DNA of 8,687 nucleotides, from positions 1 to 8,687 of the forward strand of contig NZ_CALTWS010000120.1 in the NCBI RefSeq assembly GCF_943913055.1. The letters run 5' to 3'. The DNA is from an uncultured Brevundimonas sp. Its GTDB lineage: Bacteria > Pseudomonadota > Alphaproteobacteria > Caulobacterales > Caulobacteraceae. Each line of letters starts with the position of its first letter. Positions within the stretch are counted from its first letter, which is position 1. The notes under the pieces were generated by a model. It ran no database searches. It worked only from the letters and a program-made list of their open reading frames with translations, and was not told the DNA's origin. Below are positions 1 through 5,929 of the stretch, piece after piece. Made by a program: the position numbers and the translations under genes.

Positions 1-86
1 GTCACGCCCCGCTTCCCCAGCGCCCGCCCGCAGGCCAGACAGACCGCCCCGGCTCCGACCACGGTGGCGTCGAAGTCGAAGCTCAC
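1..86 (-). CDS. NAD(P)/FAD-dependent oxidoreductase, N-terminal fragment cut by the window edge
   Basis: Only the first 28 codons are present; the rest lies before base 1. Reading the minus strand from the GTG at 86-84 gives VSFDFDATVVGAGAVCLACG and then RALGKRGV. This is a beta strand, a dinucleotide-binding glycine loop and a following helix, the usual start of an FAD-dependent oxidoreductase of the COG0579/DAO type, where FAD binds. The GTG shares GTGA with the TGA stop of the RatA-like gene (83-85), so the two are probably translationally coupled in one operon with lipA. The third glycine of GxGxxG is a cysteine here (GAGAVC), which is unusual. The substrate cannot be told from so short a piece; 2-hydroxyglutarate oxidase-like enzymes are one possibility. 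The reading frame and Rossmann start are seen directly, while the family is an inference. Confidence 0.72.
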   Translation of the reverse strand, partial: MSFDFDATVVGAGAVCLACGRALGKRGV

Positions 87-538
87 GGTTTTGGCCCATA
101 CAGCTGGGCCGCTCGTGCTTCGAAGCAGCGCATCAGCGATCCGACCGCGCGGTCGAAGTTGGCGTGCAGCATGGCATCCAGCAGCCGGGTCTTGAAGGCG
201 AAGTCGATCATGAACTCGACCCGTGTTCCCGCCGGATCGGGATGAAAGCTCCAGCGGTTGTTCAGGTGCTTGAACGGCCCCCGGATCAGCCCGACCTCGA
301 CGACATGCGCATTGCGGTCATGCCGCACCCAGGTCGAAAACCGCTCCCTCAAGAATGAAAACCCTACGGCTGCCTCGGCATCCAGCAGATCGACCCCGGG
401 TGCCTCCTCGCGCGGGTTCCAGACCCGCATGCTGTTCACCCAGGGCACAAACTCGGGATAGGCACGCACGTCGGCGACCAGGGCCGCGAGTTGTTCGGGC
501 GCATAGGGCAGGGTGCGGGTGACGCGGTGGACGGCCAA
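83..538 (-). CDS. RatA/COQ10-family START-domain protein (ubiquinone-binding type)
   Basis: The 151-residue protein is a single SRPBCC/START fold (Polyketide_cyc2-like), the usual length of bacterial RatA and mitochondrial COQ10 proteins. Family hallmarks are the N-terminal VHRVTRTLPY (residues 3-12), YPEFVPW (27-33), GFSFLRERF (59-67) and GPFKHLNNRW (87-96). COQ10 relatives bind coenzyme Q or its precursors in a hydrophobic pocket and help its delivery to or function in the respiratory chain. Escherichia coli RatA was reported as a toxin blocking ribosome subunit association, and databases carry that name over. With no partner antitoxin here and lipA directly upstream, the quinone-related role is more likely. 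The start is TTG at 538, 7 nt after the lipA stop, with no strong Shine-Dalgarno. No ATG or GTG nearby would keep the conserved N-terminus, so expression probably depends on coupling to lipA. Confidence 0.88.
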   Translation of the reverse strand: MAVHRVTRTLPYAPEQLAALVADVRAYPEFVPWVNSMRVWNPREEAPGVDLLDAEAAVGFSFLRERFSTWVRHDRNAHVVEVGLIRGPFKHLNNRWSFHPDPAGTRVEFMIDFAFKTRLLDAMLHANFDRAVGSLMRCFEARAAQLYGPKP

Positions 539-545
539 GCGCAGC

Positions 546-1508
546 TCAGCGTCCCGTTTGCGCCAGACGCGCTGCTCTCAGTCGCGCGAAATCATCCCCC
601 GCATGGTGCGAACTGCGGGTCAGCGGGCTGGACGACACCATCAGGAAGCCCTTGGCGCGGGCGATGGCCTCATAGGCCTTGAACTCTTCGGGCGTCACGA
701 ACCGCTCGATTGCGGCGTGCTTGCGGGTCGGCTGTAGGTACTGCCCGATGGTGATGAAGTCGACGCCGGCGGACCGCATGTCGTCCATGACCTGCATGAC
801 CTCCTCCTTGGTCTCGCCCAGGCCGACCATGATGCCGGACTTGGTGAACTGGTTGGGGTCACGCTCCTTGACCATCTGCAGCAGGCGCAGGGAGTGGAAA
901 TAGCGGGCGCCGGGTCGGATCTTCAGATACAGCCGCGGCACGGTTTCCAGGTTGTGGTTGAAGACGTCCGGGGTCGCGTCGATCATGACCTCGGCCGCGC
1001 CGTCCTTGCGCAGGAAGTCGGGCGTCAGGATTTCGATGGTCGTAGCCGGAGCCTGGCGTCGGATTTCGCGTACGACCTCGGCGAAGTGGGCGGCACCGCC
1101 GTCCGATACGTCGTCGCGATCGACCGAGGTGATGACGACGTGGTTCAGGCCCAGCTGCGCCACGGCCAGACCGACCTTCTCGGGCTCTTCCGGATCCAGC
1201 GGCTGGGGCAGGCCCGTCTTGACGTTGCAGAAGGCGCAGGCCCGCGTGCAGGTGTCGCCCATGATCATCAGGGTGGCGTGCTTCTGGCTCCAGCACTCGC
1301 CAATGTTGGGGCAGGCCGCCTCTTCACAGACGGTGTGAAGACCCTTTTCCTTCACGATAGCCTTGGTGGCATTGTACTGGCCCGAGCCGGGGGCCTTGAC
1401 GCGCAGCCAGTCGGGCTTTTTCAGCACGGCCGTCTCGGGCCGGTTCTGCTTTTCCGGGTGACGCAGTTCGGACGGCGTTTTCCTGAGAGTGTTGATCAGG
1501 GTGACCAA
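546..1508 (-). CDS. lipA: Lipoyl synthase (radical SAM), LipA
   Basis: LipA inserts two sulfur atoms into protein-bound octanoyl groups on 2-oxoacid dehydrogenase E2 subunits and the glycine cleavage H protein, making lipoyl cofactors in the cytoplasm. In the 320-residue form used here, cysteines 61, 66 and 72 (CEEAACPNIGEC) bind the auxiliary [4Fe-4S] cluster, which is sacrificed as sulfur donor. Cysteines 87, 91 and 94 (CTRACAFC) bind the radical-SAM cluster. The C-terminal RSSHHA motif (298-303) supplies the conserved serine ligand. The frame stays open to a TTG at 1610, which would add 34 atypical residues. I choose the TTG at 1508 because the protein then begins MVTLINTLRKTP, matching the usual alphaproteobacterial start and length, and a GGAG lies 11 nt upstream. 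It heads an operon with the RatA-like and FAD oxidoreductase genes. Identity is firm; the start is less so. Confidence 0.95.
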   Translation of the reverse strand: MVTLINTLRKTPSELRHPEKQNRPETAVLKKPDWLRVKAPGSGQYNATKAIVKEKGLHTVCEEAACPNIGECWSQKHATLMIMGDTCTRACAFCNVKTGLPQPLDPEEPEKVGLAVAQLGLNHVVITSVDRDDVSDGGAAHFAEVVREIRRQAPATTIEILTPDFLRKDGAAEVMIDATPDVFNHNLETVPRLYLKIRPGARYFHSLRLLQMVKERDPNQFTKSGIMVGLGETKEEVMQVMDDMRSAGVDFITIGQYLQPTRKHAAIERFVTPEEFKAYEAIARAKGFLMVSSSPLTRSSHHAGDDFARLRAARLAQTGR

Positions 1509-1686
1509 GGGCGTCGCGGCTCCGTCGCTGGGCGAGACCGCTATGTCGTCGTTCCGGGCACGGAAGGCAAGGCAAGTGCGGCGCTCACGCAAGGTAACAT
1601 ATCTTTTCAAGCGCGGCCCGCCCCTCTAGTTTGCGCGGCTCGATACGAAGGGTGTGGGCTAACCGCATCCGCACGGAGGTGAGTTC
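1509..1686. promoter_or_regulatory. Divergent intergenic region between lipA and the acyl ligase
   Basis: This stretch, about 178 nt with the lipA start chosen here, must hold the promoters of both divergent genes. On the plus strand, GGCTAACC at 1657-1664 resembles a Caulobacter-type -10 (GCTANAWC), but the TTGCGCG at 1631-1637 is too far upstream (20 nt) to be a normal -35. On the minus strand, a CTAGAGG box (1630-1624) and TTGAAAAG (1610-1603) are A/T-rich islands that could serve lipA, but neither makes a full promoter. No riboswitch-like structure, small ORF or repeat stands out. The role is inferred from gene orientation only. Confidence 0.35.
1675..1682 (+). promoter_or_regulatory. Strong Shine-Dalgarno that fixes the TTG start of the acyl ligase
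   Basis: GGAGGTGA is complementary to eight bases of the 16S rRNA 3' end and lies 4 nt before the TTG at 1687. It is the best ribosome binding site in the window. It explains how a TTG start can work here and rules out a downstream ATG as the main start. Confidence 0.85.
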
Positions 1687-3240
1687 TTGCGCGTACCCCT
1701 GGACCCCAAGCTCAAGCAGCAGTCGCTGTTCGATGCCCTGATCGCCGCCCGCGAAACCTATGGCGACAAGGAGATTCTGGAGGATCAGGACCGCAATCCC
1801 CTGACCTATACCGGCCTGATCCGCGCGGCCTTCGTTCTGGGCCGCAAGATCGCCGCCATGACGGCCCCGGCCGAGCGGGTGGCCATCATGCTGCCGTCCA
1901 GCGTGGGTGGCGCGGTCACCTTCTTCGGTCTGCACGCCTATGGGCGTCAGCCGGTCATGCTGAACTTCACGGCCGGCGAGCTGAACCTGAAGGCGGCGCT
2001 GAAGGCCGCGGGCGTAAAGAAGATCCTGACCGCCAAACGCTTCATCGATCAGGCCAAGCTGGACGACCTGGTCGCGGACCTGAGCACGGTGGCCGAGATC
2101 GTCTGGCTGGACGACGTGCGCAAATCCATCGGGCTGCAGGACAAGCTGTTCGGCCTGATGGCGGGCCTGATGCCGCGCCGGTTCCTGGTCAAGACCGCGC
2201 CCTCGTCGCCGGGCGTAGTACTGTTCACCTCCGGCAGTTTCGGCGCGCCCAAGGGCGTGGTTCTGAGCCAGTGGAATCTGGTCGCCAACTGCCGCCAGGT
2301 GAACCAGCATATCCCGCTGGACCCGGACTGGGTGATGTTCAACCCCCTGCCGACCTTCCACTGTTTCGGGCTTACCGGCGGCGTGCTGCTGCCGTTGTTC
2401 CAGGGATTGAAGGCGTTTCAATATCCGTCGCCCCTGCATGCCAAGCAGATCGTCGAGCTGCTGCCGCAGGTGAAGGCTTCGATCCTGTTCGCCACCGACA
2501 CCTTCCTGAACCAGTATGCGCGGGTGGCGGGGCCGGATGATTTCTCCAGCCTGAAGTTCGTCGTCGCCGGGGCCGAGCGCGTGCGCGACGAGACCCATCA
2601 TCTGTTCAACACCCGCTTCCACGGCTTGAAGTTGCTGGAGGGCTATGGCGCGACCGAGACCTCGCCGGTCGCCGCCGTCAACCACCCCGACCGCAACCGG
2701 CCCGGCACCGTGGGCCAGATCCTGCCCGGCATGAACTGGCGACTGGACGATGTGCCCGGCATTACAGAAGGCGGGCGGCTGTACCTGCAAGGTCCGAACG
2801 TGATGAGCGGCTATCTGTCGGCCGCCGATCCGCAAGTGATCGAGCCTCTGGAGGGCGGCTGGCACGACACCGGCGACATCGTCTCCCTGGATGACGAGGG
2901 CTATATCGCCATCCTCGGCCGGGTGAAGCGGTTCGCCAAGATCGGCGGAGAGATGGTGTCCCTGACGGCCGTCGAAGGTCTGGCCTCGGCCGTCTGGCCG
3001 GAAAACCGGCATGCGGTCGTGTCGATCCCGGACAGCCGCAAGGGCGAGAAGCTGGTCCTGATGACCGACCGGATGGATGCCGAGGTCGCGCGTCTGACCG
3101 AATGGGCCCGCGAACATGGGGCCCCGGAACTGGCCGTGCCCAAAAAGATCATGCGCGTGGCCGAGGTCCCCGTCTTGGGCACCGGCAAGACCGACTATGT
3201 CGCCATCCAGAAGCTGGTGGAACTCGACAAGGCCGCCTGA
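1687..3240 (+). CDS. Acyl-CoA/acyl-ACP synthetase, AMP-forming (ANL superfamily)
   Basis: The 517-residue enzyme activates a fatty acid with ATP to an acyl-adenylate and then transfers it to a thiol (CoA or acyl carrier protein). Motifs in order are the ATP/phosphate loop TSGSFGAPK (181-189), the adenine-binding motif YGATETSP (320-327), TGD (395-397), the hinge region GRVKRFAKIGGEMVSL (411-426), and LGTGKTDY with the presumed catalytic lysine K501. The KRFAKIGGEMVSL stretch resembles the acyl-ACP synthetase half of Aas (2-acylglycerophosphoethanolamine acyltransferase/acyl-ACP synthetase) more than typical FadD enzymes. The acyltransferase half is absent, so this is a stand-alone ligase. In the phosphate loop, phenylalanine 185 replaces the usual Glu or Thr, and LSQWN (193-197) replaces the common LSHRN. 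Acyl-ACP rather than CoA as acceptor is an inference. The TTG start is set by the strong ribosome binding site just upstream. Confidence 0.87.
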   Translation: MRVPLDPKLKQQSLFDALIAARETYGDKEILEDQDRNPLTYTGLIRAAFVLGRKIAAMTAPAERVAIMLPSSVGGAVTFFGLHAYGRQPVMLNFTAGELNLKAALKAAGVKKILTAKRFIDQAKLDDLVADLSTVAEIVWLDDVRKSIGLQDKLFGLMAGLMPRRFLVKTAPSSPGVVLFTSGSFGAPKGVVLSQWNLVANCRQVNQHIPLDPDWVMFNPLPTFHCFGLTGGVLLPLFQGLKAFQYPSPLHAKQIVELLPQVKASILFATDTFLNQYARVAGPDDFSSLKFVVAGAERVRDETHHLFNTRFHGLKLLEGYGATETSPVAAVNHPDRNRPGTVGQILPGMNWRLDDVPGITEGGRLYLQGPNVMSGYLSAADPQVIEPLEGGWHDTGDIVSLDDEGYIAILGRVKRFAKIGGEMVSLTAVEGLASAVWPENRHAVVSIPDSRKGEKLVLMTDRMDAEVARLTEWAREHGAPELAVPKKIMRVAEVPVLGTGKTDYVAIQKLVELDKAA

Positions 3241-3249
3241 AGCTTCGCC

Positions 3250-3277
3250 TTGCCAAGTCCGGGTCTGCGGCTAGTGT
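3250..3277 (+). promoter_or_regulatory. Predicted housekeeping promoter of the doxX-like gene
   Basis: TTGCCAA (3250-3256), a 13-nt spacer and GCTAGTGT (3270-3277) fit the Caulobacter sigma-73 pattern TTGACGS-N10-14-GCTANAWC. Transcription would start near 3284, leaving a leader of about 20 nt that contains an AGGGA ribosome binding site at 3290-3294 before the ATG at 3303. It sits right after the ligase stop codon, so the small membrane protein need not rely on readthrough. Confidence 0.55.
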
Positions 3278-3302
3278 CCCATGATCAACAGGGACGCCTC
3301 TC

Positions 3303-3707
3303 ATGAATACAACCAGTCTGACCGCCTGGGCACCACGCGTGCTCAGTGTCTTCCGTATCGTCGCGGGTCTGCTGCTGCTGCAGCACGGGACGCAGAAAAT
3401 CCTTCACTTTCCGCCCGGCGGTCAGGGCGGTGGCATCGACCTGTCCACCCTCGCCGGATGGTCGGGGCCGATCGAACTGGTCGGGGGCATCCTGATCATC
3501 CTGGGCCTGTTCACGCGCGGGACGGCCTTCATCCTGTCCGGCTTCATGGCTGTGGCCTATTGGATGGTTCATGCGCCTCAGAGCCCCTACCCCATCGTCA
3601 ATCAGGGCGAGCTGGCCGCGCTGTACTGCTTCGTCTTCTTCTATCTGATCTTCGCCGGGCCGGGCGAATGGGCGATCGACAATCTGCGCGGCAAGCGCCG
3701 TCGCTGA
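3303..3707 (+). CDS. DoxX-family inner-membrane protein
   Basis: The 134-residue protein has four predicted membrane helices, at about 12-29, 54-71, 73-90 and 103-120, the standard DoxX layout. Supporting sequence is the family-like RIVAGLLLLQHGTQKI (18-33), the glycine-rich ELVGGILIILGLFTR (58-72), and a final helix followed by a basic tail (KRRR). DoxX relatives were named after a subunit of archaeal thiosulfate:quinone oxidoreductase. Most bacterial members are uncharacterised, and some take part in membrane redox or oxidative-stress complexes. The ATG at 3303 is preceded by AGGGA at a normal distance. A promoter lies directly upstream and a hairpin downstream, so it appears to be a single-gene unit. 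It is convergent with wrbA, another redox protein, but on the opposite strand. The family call is good; the substrate is unknown. Confidence 0.88.
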   Translation: MNTTSLTAWAPRVLSVFRIVAGLLLLQHGTQKILHFPPGGQGGGIDLSTLAGWSGPIELVGGILIILGLFTRGTAFILSGFMAVAYWMVHAPQSPYPIVNQGELAALYCFVFFYLIFAGPGEWAIDNLRGKRRR

Positions 3708-3713
3708 CCGAGC

Positions 3714-3755
3714 TGCCGCCGCCAGTTCGTCTGACGGCGGCACGCGGCGTCTTTT
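3714..3755 (+). terminator. Hairpin terminator after the doxX-like gene
   Basis: TGCCGCCG (3714-3721) pairs with CGGCGGCA (3735-3742). Inside it CAG (3723-3725) pairs with CTG (3731-3733) across one C/A mismatch, closing a 5-nt TTCGT loop. A short T run (TTTT, 3752-3755) follows after 9 nt, so this is an imperfect intrinsic terminator for the plus strand. On the minus strand no T run follows the hairpin, so it probably ends wrbA transcripts poorly, though it could protect their 3' end. Confidence 0.55.
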
Positions 3756-4356
3756 AGCCAAACAGCTTCTTGGCCACCTCGGCGATATGGCGGCCCTGAT
3801 AGCGGGCACCGTCAAGTTCGTTCTCGCTGGGCATGCGCGAGCCGTCGCCATTGGTGATGGTCGAGGCCCCATAGGGCGAGCCGCCGGTGATCTCGTCGTT
3901 CCGCATCTGGCCCTGGAAGGAATAGGGCAGACCCGCCACCAGAATGCCGTGGTGCATCAGCGTCTGGATCATGCCGATCAGGGTCGTCTCCTGCCCGCCG
4001 TGCTGGGTCGCCGTGGCCGTGAAGACACCGCCGACCTTGCCCACCAGCTTGCCCTGGAACCACAGGCCGCCGGACTGATCCCAGAAGTTGCGCATCTGCG
4101 AGGCGACCGTACCGAATCGTGTGCCGGCCCCCACGATGATGGCGTCGTAATCGGCCAGGTCCTCGACCTTGGCGATCGGGGCCGCCTGATCCAGCTTGTA
4201 ACCGCTCGATTTGGCCAGTTCGTCCGACACAGTCTCGGCGACCCGTTTGATGTCGACTGTGGCCCCTTCGACCGAGCGCGCGCCCTCGGCGACCGCTTCG
4301 GCCATGGTTTCCAGATGGCCGTAGGTGGAATGATAGAGGACCAGAACCTTGGGCAT
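3754..4356 (-). CDS. wrbA: NAD(P)H:quinone oxidoreductase, type IV (WrbA family flavoprotein)
   Basis: WrbA enzymes are tetrameric cytoplasmic flavodoxin-like proteins that use FMN and NAD(P)H to reduce quinones by two electrons, avoiding semiquinone radicals. The 200-residue length is normal. Visible motifs are the first beta strand and FMN phosphate loop VLYHSTYGHLETM (6-18), the isoalloxazine-contact region GAGTRFGTVASQMRNFWDQ (76-94), the TATATQHGGQET segment (113-124), and the C-terminal ENELDGARYQGRHIAEVAKKL (178-198) typical of this family rather than plain flavodoxin. The ATG at 4356 has GGAGAG 4 nt upstream. A good promoter lies in and just beyond the end of the upstream gene, so wrbA can be expressed on its own. 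It is convergent with the doxX-like gene. Nothing in it looks damaged. Confidence 0.95.
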   Translation of the reverse strand: MPKVLVLYHSTYGHLETMAEAVAEGARSVEGATVDIKRVAETVSDELAKSSGYKLDQAAPIAKVEDLADYDAIIVGAGTRFGTVASQMRNFWDQSGGLWFQGKLVGKVGGVFTATATQHGGQETTLIGMIQTLMHHGILVAGLPYSFQGQMRNDEITGGSPYGASTITNGDGSRMPSENELDGARYQGRHIAEVAKKLFG

Positions 4357-4405
4357 TTCGCTCTCCGCTTGGACGGCGCGCCAATCCGCAACCGTTTCAG
4401 TAGCG

Positions 4406-4433
4406 GATATAGCCTTGCCCTACTGGATTTCAA
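4406..4433 (-). promoter_or_regulatory. Predicted housekeeping promoter of wrbA, overlapping the upstream stop codon
   Basis: On the minus strand, TTGAAAT (4433-4427), 13 nt, and GCTATATC (4413-4406) match the Caulobacter housekeeping consensus; the -10 is a perfect GCTANAWC. It also reads as a sigma-70-type TTGAAA-N16-TATATC. The TGA stop of the HExxH gene (4432-4430) lies inside the -35 element. Transcription would begin near 4399, about 43 nt before the wrbA ATG. Confidence 0.68.
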
Positions 4434-4894
4434 GCCGCGCGGTACGGCAGCGGGCAGACGCGGTGGTAGAAAGCCTGATCCCCCGGCGTTCGTTCCCCAC
4501 GCGATAGCCGAAAGCGATGCTCGACGACCATGGCCTGCTGCTCAATGTTCAAGGCGTCCCAGCGGCAGGCGTCGTTTGCGACGTAGCGGTAGGACTCAAC
4601 GCGGTCTCCCGCTTTCAGTTTGGCGGTCAGCAGATTGACCCCGGTCTGGGCCTGCCAGACGTGGACGAGTTCATGGACCAGCACGGACTGAAGCCTGAGC
4701 GGGGCCTTGGCAACGTCGGCAGGCAGTTGCCTTGCAGGCCAGGCGATCCAGACGCGGCCAAACCACCGGCCGGGCACGAAGGCGCGGTCGAAGGGCCAAG
4801 GCGTCGGGAAGAACCGAACCATCGCCAGCTCGACCGCATCGCCCAGCGCCTCCCTCGCCAGTCTTTGCTCGCCCGCGGTCAGGCCACGGATCAC
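4430..4894 (-). CDS. Small HExxH zinc-protease-like protein, unknown function
   Basis: The 154-residue protein has no signal peptide or membrane helix. Its core is LVHELVHVWQAQTG (72-85) with the zinc-binding HExxH at H74-E75-H78, and further on NIEQQAMVVEHRF (116-128), where E118 or E125 could be the third metal ligand. HELVHVWQ resembles the HELxHVxQ of DUF4157-type putative metalloproteases. From memory, similar alphaproteobacterial proteins are annotated 'vgr related protein', a name that says nothing about function. The aromatic stretch WPFDRAFVPGRWFGRVWIAW (33-52) precedes the motif. The GTG start at 4894 overlaps the TGA of the M15 peptidase gene as GTGA, which suggests translational coupling and a shared job, perhaps in the cell envelope. 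The motif is seen directly; protease activity is an inference. Confidence 0.82.
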   Translation of the reverse strand: MIRGLTAGEQRLAREALGDAVELAMVRFFPTPWPFDRAFVPGRWFGRVWIAWPARQLPADVAKAPLRLQSVLVHELVHVWQAQTGVNLLTAKLKAGDRVESYRYVANDACRWDALNIEQQAMVVEHRFRLSRGERTPGDQAFYHRVCPLPYRAA

Positions 4895-5781
4895 GGTGCG
4901 CCGCTCTCACCGGTCGGGCCGACCCATTCCCAGTGCCAGGGCTCGAAGGCATAGGGCACGAAGCCGAAGCGGCGGGCATTGCGGACCAGCCACATATAGG
5001 TCTGGGTCTGGCTCATATGCTGGCGGCTGGCCGGGCTGGTGTTGTCGACGCCCAGACCCGGGGCCTGACCGACGTACAGGTCGACGGCTGTGCCTGTGCG
5101 ATGGGCGGAACAGACGGCGCGTCTCAGGCCGTCGCAGTTGCCCTGGGCCGCGCAGCGGGCGGCGTCAGCCTCGGGATCGCGAAAGCCGGAGAAGATCTGT
5201 AGAAGTTCGGGATTGGCCGCGACCTCGGGCACCTCGCGACGGGCGGCCTGTACCATCCGGCGATAGGCGACCAGTACGTCGCGGCGCAGCAATCGGGTCA
5301 AGCGGTCGGCGTGCTCCTCCTCCTCGACCAGATAACCGAGGTCGGACAGGGGTGGCGGCGGCGGGCAAGGCTCTCCCCTCACCCGCGCCATGATGAAGGG
5401 GCGACGCTCCTGCCAGATGCCCTTGAAGACCTGAAAGGCGGCGTCGTCGAAGATGCCGTTGGCGATCAGGCCGCGCTGGGACTGGAACTGTGCCAGGGCC
5501 TGGGCGAAGCGGACGGTGCCGACGGCACACCGGGTACCGATCTCCTGCTGGATCAGCGGCACATAGGTCTGCCAGCCCCACTCCATCTGATTGAAGGGCG
5601 TCCACTCCAGCGAGTTGACCGAGATGAAGTTGGCGAAGGCCGCGCCGTCCCAGTTAGGCGAGGTCGCCTCGCAGGCCTCGGCCTGATCGCGCGGCTGATC
5701 GCGGGTCTGGGCCGCAACCGGCTGGGCCAAGGCGAACAGACACAGGGCGGCCAGCAGGCCGGGCAGGAGGCGAGTCCACAT
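4891..5781 (-). CDS. Secreted M15-family (VanY-like) peptidase with probable peptidoglycan-binding region
   Basis: The 296-residue protein starts with a signal peptide (hydrophobic 5-19, likely cleavage after PVAA at 24), so it acts in the periplasm or outside. Residues about 84-125, with LAQFQSQRGLIANGIFDDAAF (96-116) at the core, look like a PG_binding_1 repeat. The C-terminal part has the M15 zinc site: SGFRDPE (198-204), SAHRTGTAVD (225-234) with H227 and D234, and EPWHWEW (280-286) with catalytic E280 and ligand H283. M15B/D enzymes cut D,D or L,D bonds in peptidoglycan stem peptides, and trimming of wall peptides is the likely role. A proline run at 139-144 links the two halves. The ATG at 5781 is chosen for the signal peptide; the best Shine-Dalgarno (GAGG, 13 nt away) is distant. 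The downstream HExxH gene is coupled to it. Confidence 0.87.
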   Translation of the reverse strand: MWTRLLPGLLAALCLFALAQPVAAQTRDQPRDQAEACEATSPNWDGAAFANFISVNSLEWTPFNQMEWGWQTYVPLIQQEIGTRCAVGTVRFAQALAQFQSQRGLIANGIFDDAAFQVFKGIWQERRPFIMARVRGEPCPPPPPLSDLGYLVEEEEHADRLTRLLRRDVLVAYRRMVQAARREVPEVAANPELLQIFSGFRDPEADAARCAAQGNCDGLRRAVCSAHRTGTAVDLYVGQAPGLGVDNTSPASRQHMSQTQTYMWLVRNARRFGFVPYAFEPWHWEWVGPTGESGAP

Positions 5782-5827
5782 CCGCTCATGCTGACCTCAG
5801 GCCTGTGGCGGCGGCAAGGCCATTTCC

Positions 5828-5855
5828 GCGCTGACGGTGACGAAAGCGTCAGCGC
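5828..5855. repeat. Perfect 9-bp inverted repeat, candidate operator
   Basis: GCGCTGACG (5828-5836) and CGTCAGCGC (5847-5855) are exact reverse complements around a 10-nt spacer. The spacer contains a further TGACG (5838-5842), so the element reads TGACG-n-TGACG-n4-CGTCA. The symmetry and intergenic position fit a site for a dimeric regulator, about 45-70 bp upstream of the putative MFS transcription start. A hairpin in RNA is the alternative. Symmetry is directly seen; function is inferred. Confidence 0.6.
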
Positions 5856-5865
5856 CCGTCTCGCG

Positions 5866-5888
5866 CCATGCACGCAAAGGCGGCATGG
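5866..5888. repeat. 6-bp inverted repeat overlapping the putative MFS -35 region
   Basis: CCATGC (5866-5871) and GCATGG (5883-5888) form a dyad with an 11-nt spacer, ending one base before TAGAAT (5889-5894). Its place over the -35 region would suit a repressor site. Six pairs is little on its own and may be chance. Confidence 0.3.
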
Positions 5889-5929
5889 TAGAATCGGCCG
5901 ATTCACCGGCTTTCCAGATGGACCCGTCC

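Larger units (their letters stand above)
5782..5929. promoter_or_regulatory. Divergent regulatory region between the M15 peptidase and MFS genes
   Basis: This 148-nt region separates two divergent genes. It contains two inverted repeats (5828-5855 and 5866-5888) and, right after the second, GGTAGAAT (5887-5894), a -10-like box for the MFS gene. No convincing -35 is seen at the normal distance. I found no clear promoter for the minus-strand peptidase gene. Confidence 0.4.

Noticed and set aside
83..538. A RatA-type toxin with a toxin-antitoxin system
   Set aside because: Databases use that name for this family, but no small antitoxin partner (RatB-like) lies next to it. The COQ10-like motifs and position after lipA favour a quinone-related role.
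1508..1610. The longer lipA form starting at TTG 1610
   Set aside because: The extra 34 residues (starting MKRYVTLRER) do not resemble LipA N-termini, and the shorter form gives the usual length and start.
894..1682. A 262-codon plus-strand frame opposite lipA
   Set aside because: Its sequence has no family features, while the minus strand encodes all six LipA cluster cysteines. It is a shadow frame.
1585..3117. A 510-codon open frame on the minus strand opposite the acyl ligase
   Set aside because: Its translation is rich in Q, H, R, G and D with no recognisable motif, as expected for the antisense frame of a G+C-rich gene. The plus-strand ligase has complete family motifs over the same bases.
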